The notes under the pieces: generated by a model
What the model was told of the DNA's origin: nothing
Seen by the model: the letters and a program-made list of their open reading frames with translations, nothing else
Database searches by the model: none
Made by a program: the position numbers and the translations under genes
Part shown: one piece after another, positions 7,156-9,441 of the stretch
Layout of the letters: each line of letters starts with the position of its first letter
How positions within the stretch are numbered: the first letter of the stretch is position 1
Source: Chitinophaga pinensis
GTDB taxonomy: Bacteria > Bacteroidota > Bacteroidia > M30B66
DNA length: 9,441 nt
Direction: 5' to 3'
NCBI GenBank assembly: GCA_943330985.1
Contig: CALQJV010000025.1
Location: 1-9,441, forward strand

Positions 7156-7911
7156 TTATCTGGATGCCTTGCGAATGCGTTTAAACAATTCAGAAGCATA
7201 AACAAAATCGTTAATTTCTTGATTGTCGGTTTCTAAAATAGCTTGTTTATCCCCCTCCCACCATTTCTGACCTTTGTTAAGGTAGATGATTTTTTCACCT
7301 ATCTCCAACACCGAATTCATATCGTGGGTATTAATAACCGTTGTAATGTTGTATTCGGCCGTAATTTCATGAATCAAATTATCAATTACGATGGATGTTT
7401 TAGGGTCTAGGCCCGAATTCGGTTCATCGCAAAAAAGGTATCGCGGATTGAGAGAAATAGCTCGTGCAATTGCGACCCGTTTTTTCATTCCTCCGCTAAG
7501 TTGAGAAGGAAAAAGATTGTTCGCATTTGTTAGGTTTACACGATTAAGGCAGAAATTAACACGGTCGCGGCGTTCTTCAGGACTCATCTTTCCAAACATT
7601 TGCAATGGAAACGCAACATTTTCCTCAACCGTTTGGGAATCAAAAAGCGCTCCTCCTTGGAAAACCATTCCAATTTCCTTTCGGATATCACGACGCTGAT
7701 CTTCGTCTAACAATGAAAAATCGCGACCATCATATAAAATACTGCCTTCATCTATTTGGTATAGTGCAACCAAACACTTTATCAATACGGTTTTCCCAGA
7801 GCCGCTACTTCCAATAACCAAATTGGTTTTTCCTTCTTCAAACGTAACATTTACGTGATCGAGAATCATTCGGCCATCGAAGCTTTTGCAAATGTTTTTT
7901 ACTTCGATCAT
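7156..7911 (-). CDS. mlaF: MlaF-type phospholipid-transport ABC ATPase (251 aa)
   Basis: This is the cytoplasmic ATPase of an MCE-type lipid transporter, which powers lipid movement between inner and outer membranes. All nucleotide-binding motifs are intact: Walker A GSSGSGKT (34-41), a Q-loop in the family-typical MVFQGGALFDSQTVEENV (82-99), signature LSGGM (138-142), Walker B YLFCDEP with Glu163, D-loop SGLD (166-169) and switch His196 (NTHDM). The Q-loop context and the MKKR after the signature are typical of MlaF/Ttg2A rather than other ABC importers. The length is normal. Its ATG overlaps the stop of the upstream permease gene in ATGA, so translation is coupled, and queA follows after 2 bases. 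The MCE-domain subunit is not nearby in this operon. Confidence 0.93.
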   Translation of the reverse strand: MIEVKNICKSFDGRMILDHVNVTFEEGKTNLVIGSSGSGKTVLIKCLVALYQIDEGSILYDGRDFSLLDEDQRRDIRKEIGMVFQGGALFDSQTVEENVAFPLQMFGKMSPEERRDRVNFCLNRVNLTNANNLFPSQLSGGMKKRVAIARAISLNPRYLFCDEPNSGLDPKTSIVIDNLIHEITAEYNITTVINTHDMNSVLEIGEKIIYLNKGQKWWEGDKQAILETDNQEINDFVYASELFKRIRKASR

Positions 7912-8648
7912 GCCAATAACAATTGTGTGAGGATATAATTCACCACCAATATAAAAATACTACTATAAACAACTGCTTTCGTACTTGAGCTTCCTACTTC
8001 CAAAGCACCTCCCGATGTATAATACCCATAATACGAAGAAATGGACGTGATTATGAATGCGAAAAACAATGTTTTTATTAAGGCATAAAAAACATAAAAC
8101 GGCTTAAACACATATTGAATTCCATATAGATATTCGGTGGTTGTAACACTTCCTGCAATAACTCCAAAAAACCACCCGCCTGCAATTCCGAGAAACATAC
8201 TCAGAATAATCAGAAAAGGATTGATTAAAACGGCCGCAATAATTTTAGGTAAAACCAAATAGGACGATGAATTGATTCCCATAATTTCCAAGGCATCAAT
8301 TTGCTCTGTAACGCGCATCGTACCAATCTCCGAAGCGATACTCGATCCAACTTTACCAGCTAAGATTAAGCTGATAATGGTTGGTGAAAATTCCAAGATA
8401 ATGGAGTCGCGCGTGGCCAAGCCAACAGCATAAAGCGGTATAAAGGGACTGTCGATATTATACGCAGTCTGAATGGTAATAACGGCTCCCATGAAAAGGG
8501 AGATGATGGTAATGATAGGTAATGAATTTATCCCCAAGGAATTGATTTCATACAACAATTGCTTACGAAACCATCCGAAGCGTTGCGGTTTACGAAATAC
8601 GTTTCGTATAAATAAATAATAATGTCCGGGGAAATAGAAAATCTTCAT
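7908..8648 (-). CDS. mlaE: MlaE-type lipid-transport permease (246 aa)
   Basis: This is the inner-membrane permease partner of the adjacent MlaF ATPase. The MlaE (formerly DUF140) signature is complete: EFSPTIISLILAGKVGSSIA (86-105) continuing into EIGTMRVTEQIDALEIMGI (107-125), then YLVLPKIIAAVLINP (130-144) and a C-terminal GGALEVGSSSTKAVVYSS (213-230). Hydrophobic segments lie at about 42-60, 85-105, 134-167, 184-205 and 224-245. I choose ATG at 8648 (MKIFYFPGHYY). The frame can be extended to a TTG at 8660, but that codon lies inside a possible -7 element and adds only four residues. The gene is first in the minus-strand operon mlaE-mlaF-queA and diverges from pabB. The direction and tight overlaps imply one transcript. 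Confidence 0.92.
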   Translation of the reverse strand: MKIFYFPGHYYLFIRNVFRKPQRFGWFRKQLLYEINSLGINSLPIITIISLFMGAVITIQTAYNIDSPFIPLYAVGLATRDSIILEFSPTIISLILAGKVGSSIASEIGTMRVTEQIDALEIMGINSSSYLVLPKIIAAVLINPFLIILSMFLGIAGGWFFGVIAGSVTTTEYLYGIQYVFKPFYVFYALIKTLFFAFIITSISSYYGYYTSGGALEVGSSSTKAVVYSSIFILVVNYILTQLLLA

Positions 8649-8775
8649 GTCGATGCTCAAACCTAAGCAAAATCTAGAATCGTTTTGAATTAAAAAATTG
8701 ATTTTTCAAGGTGTGACTTGTTGATAGATTTACACGCATGTGAAATGCCTTCGTAACTTCGCACGCGAATCCACT
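8649..8775. promoter_or_regulatory. Divergent promoter region of mlaE and pabB
   Basis: This 127-base AT-rich gap must carry promoters for both directions. On the minus strand, TAGGTTTG (8665-8658) matches TAnnTTTG exactly but lacks a good -33 TTG and would leave almost no leader before ATG 8648. On the plus strand, TAGATTTA (8725-8732), with TTG at 8698-8700 spaced 24 bases, and TAACTTCG (8754-8761), without a clear -33, are each one base from consensus. The region is certain to be intergenic, but the individual elements are weak. Confidence 0.35.
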
Positions 8776-9441
8776 ATGAAACACACTTTTCAAGATCGTA
8801 TTCTTTTATTCAGAACATTGGCACATTCCTTTAAGCATGTGTATTTGTTGGAATCGAATGGTTATGACGATTGTTATGGAAGATTCTCATGGGTTTTATT
8901 GGCAGGAAATACGAACACATTAACACTTAACAAAGATGAAAAATCTCCTTGGGGAAAATTGAAATCGTTTTTGAAAACCACAGGCAATACACCTATAATA
9001 CCTGGGTTTTTAACCTATGATTTGAAGAACAGCCTTGAGAATTTATCTTCAAATAATTCCGATTTATCGGATTTTCCACTGCTTTCATTTTTTGAACCCG
9101 AATTTATCATTGGTGAAGAACGCGATGGAAATTTGATTGAATTTGGAGAATTGGATTTTGGAGAATTGTTGCAGTTTGGCGAGAAAAAAGCATCGGCTTT
9201 TGATGCTATCGAAATGAAATCCAATTTAACCGAAGAGCAATACACACACTATTTTAATCGACTGCAAACGCATATTTCACGTGGCGATATTTATGAAATA
9301 AACTATTGCATGCAATTTAGTGCACACGTGCTTGACTTAGATCCAGTTTTTGTGTTTCAAAAACTCATCGAGCGTTCGCCTGCTCCATTTGCCGTTTTGA
9401 TGAAAAACGAAGATGTTTGGCTGATGGGATCAAGCCCAGAG
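8776..9441 (+). CDS. pabB: Aminodeoxychorismate synthase component I (PabB), 3' truncated by window edge
   Basis: The frame from ATG 8776 stays open for 222 codons to the window end. The enzyme of this family aminates chorismate to aminodeoxychorismate for p-aminobenzoate and folate, in the cytosol, using ammonia from a PabA-type glutaminase. The N-terminal part (1-140) has the flavobacterial PabB pattern VYLLESNGYD (22-31) and GFLTYDLKNSLENL (77-90). The start of the chorismate-binding domain is visible: LTEEQYTHYFNRLQTHISRG (151-170), DIYEINYCMQF (171-181), SPAPFAVLMK (201-210) and SSPE (219-222), where the catalytic core normally continues with RFL. About half of a typical protein of 420-450 residues is seen. 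TrpE (anthranilate synthase) is the alternative, but the YDLKN...EN segment and short N-terminus favour PabB. The gene is divergent from mlaE, with no operon partner visible. Confidence 0.87.
   Translation, partial: MKHTFQDRILLFRTLAHSFKHVYLLESNGYDDCYGRFSWVLLAGNTNTLTLNKDEKSPWGKLKSFLKTTGNTPIIPGFLTYDLKNSLENLSSNNSDLSDFPLLSFFEPEFIIGEERDGNLIEFGELDFGELLQFGEKKASAFDAIEMKSNLTEEQYTHYFNRLQTHISRGDIYEINYCMQFSAHVLDLDPVFVFQKLIERSPAPFAVLMKNEDVWLMGSSPE

Noticed and set aside
8658..8660. TTG as start codon of mlaE
   Set aside because: An ATG four codons downstream fits better, and the TTG overlaps an exact TAnnTTTG match on the same strand.
5930..8660. A novel defence or signalling system in the minus-strand operon
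   Set aside because: All three genes match well-known housekeeping families with intact motifs, and their order is explained by ordinary operon packing.
9015..9245. Minus-strand open frame opposite pabB
   Set aside because: The plus strand here encodes clear PabB motifs; the antisense Ser/Lys-rich product is a shadow.
1..9441. CRISPR array, tRNA/rRNA genes, insertion sequence or phage remnants
   Set aside because: No short regular repeats with spacers, no tRNA-like or rRNA-like stretch, no transposase or integrase frame and no terminal inverted repeats were seen. The only long repeat is the paralog pair.

Overview
The window looks like a chromosomal segment of a Bacteroidota member, probably from the order Flavobacteriales; a Fluviicola/Crocinitomicaceae-like lineage is only a guess. 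The reasons are AT-rich DNA, A-rich leaders without Shine-Dalgarno motifs, a TTG/TAnnTTTG-type promoter, and four adjacent secreted proteins that end in type IX secretion system (T9SS) type A sorting domains. A lipid-transport pair, a long-form queA and a PabB typical of flavobacteria agree with this.

Region 1 (1-5881, all plus strand) is a block of four T9SS cargo genes. The first, cut by the left edge, and the second (1825-3639) are tandem paralogs of about 600 residues. Each has a jellyroll-like adhesin domain, a CARDB/Ig-like domain, a second beta-sandwich and the sorting domain. The third (3709-4623) and fourth (4685-5881) are shorter one-domain exoproteins. Strong intrinsic terminators follow genes 1, 2 and 4. 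Gene 2 has a good Bacteroidota-type promoter. Gene 3 may be read from a promoter lying inside the terminator hairpin of gene 2. None of the four has a recognisable catalytic motif, so surface adhesion or matrix roles are the most that can be said.

Region 2 (5930-8648, minus strand) is a tight three-gene operon transcribed in the order mlaE (MlaE-type permease), mlaF (its ATPase), queA (long-form tRNA ribosyltransferase-isomerase). The first two overlap by ATGA and the last two are 2 bases apart. The MCE substrate-binding subunit (MlaD) normally needed with MlaE/MlaF is not in the operon. The operon converges on the fourth cargo gene across a shared terminator hairpin.

Region 3 (8776-9441, plus strand) is the 5' half of pabB, the aminodeoxychorismate synthase component of folate synthesis. 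It is divergent from mlaE and runs off the right edge. There is no sign of RNA genes, CRISPR, insertion sequences or phage. The housekeeping half is ordinary; the cargo block is the less characterised part.
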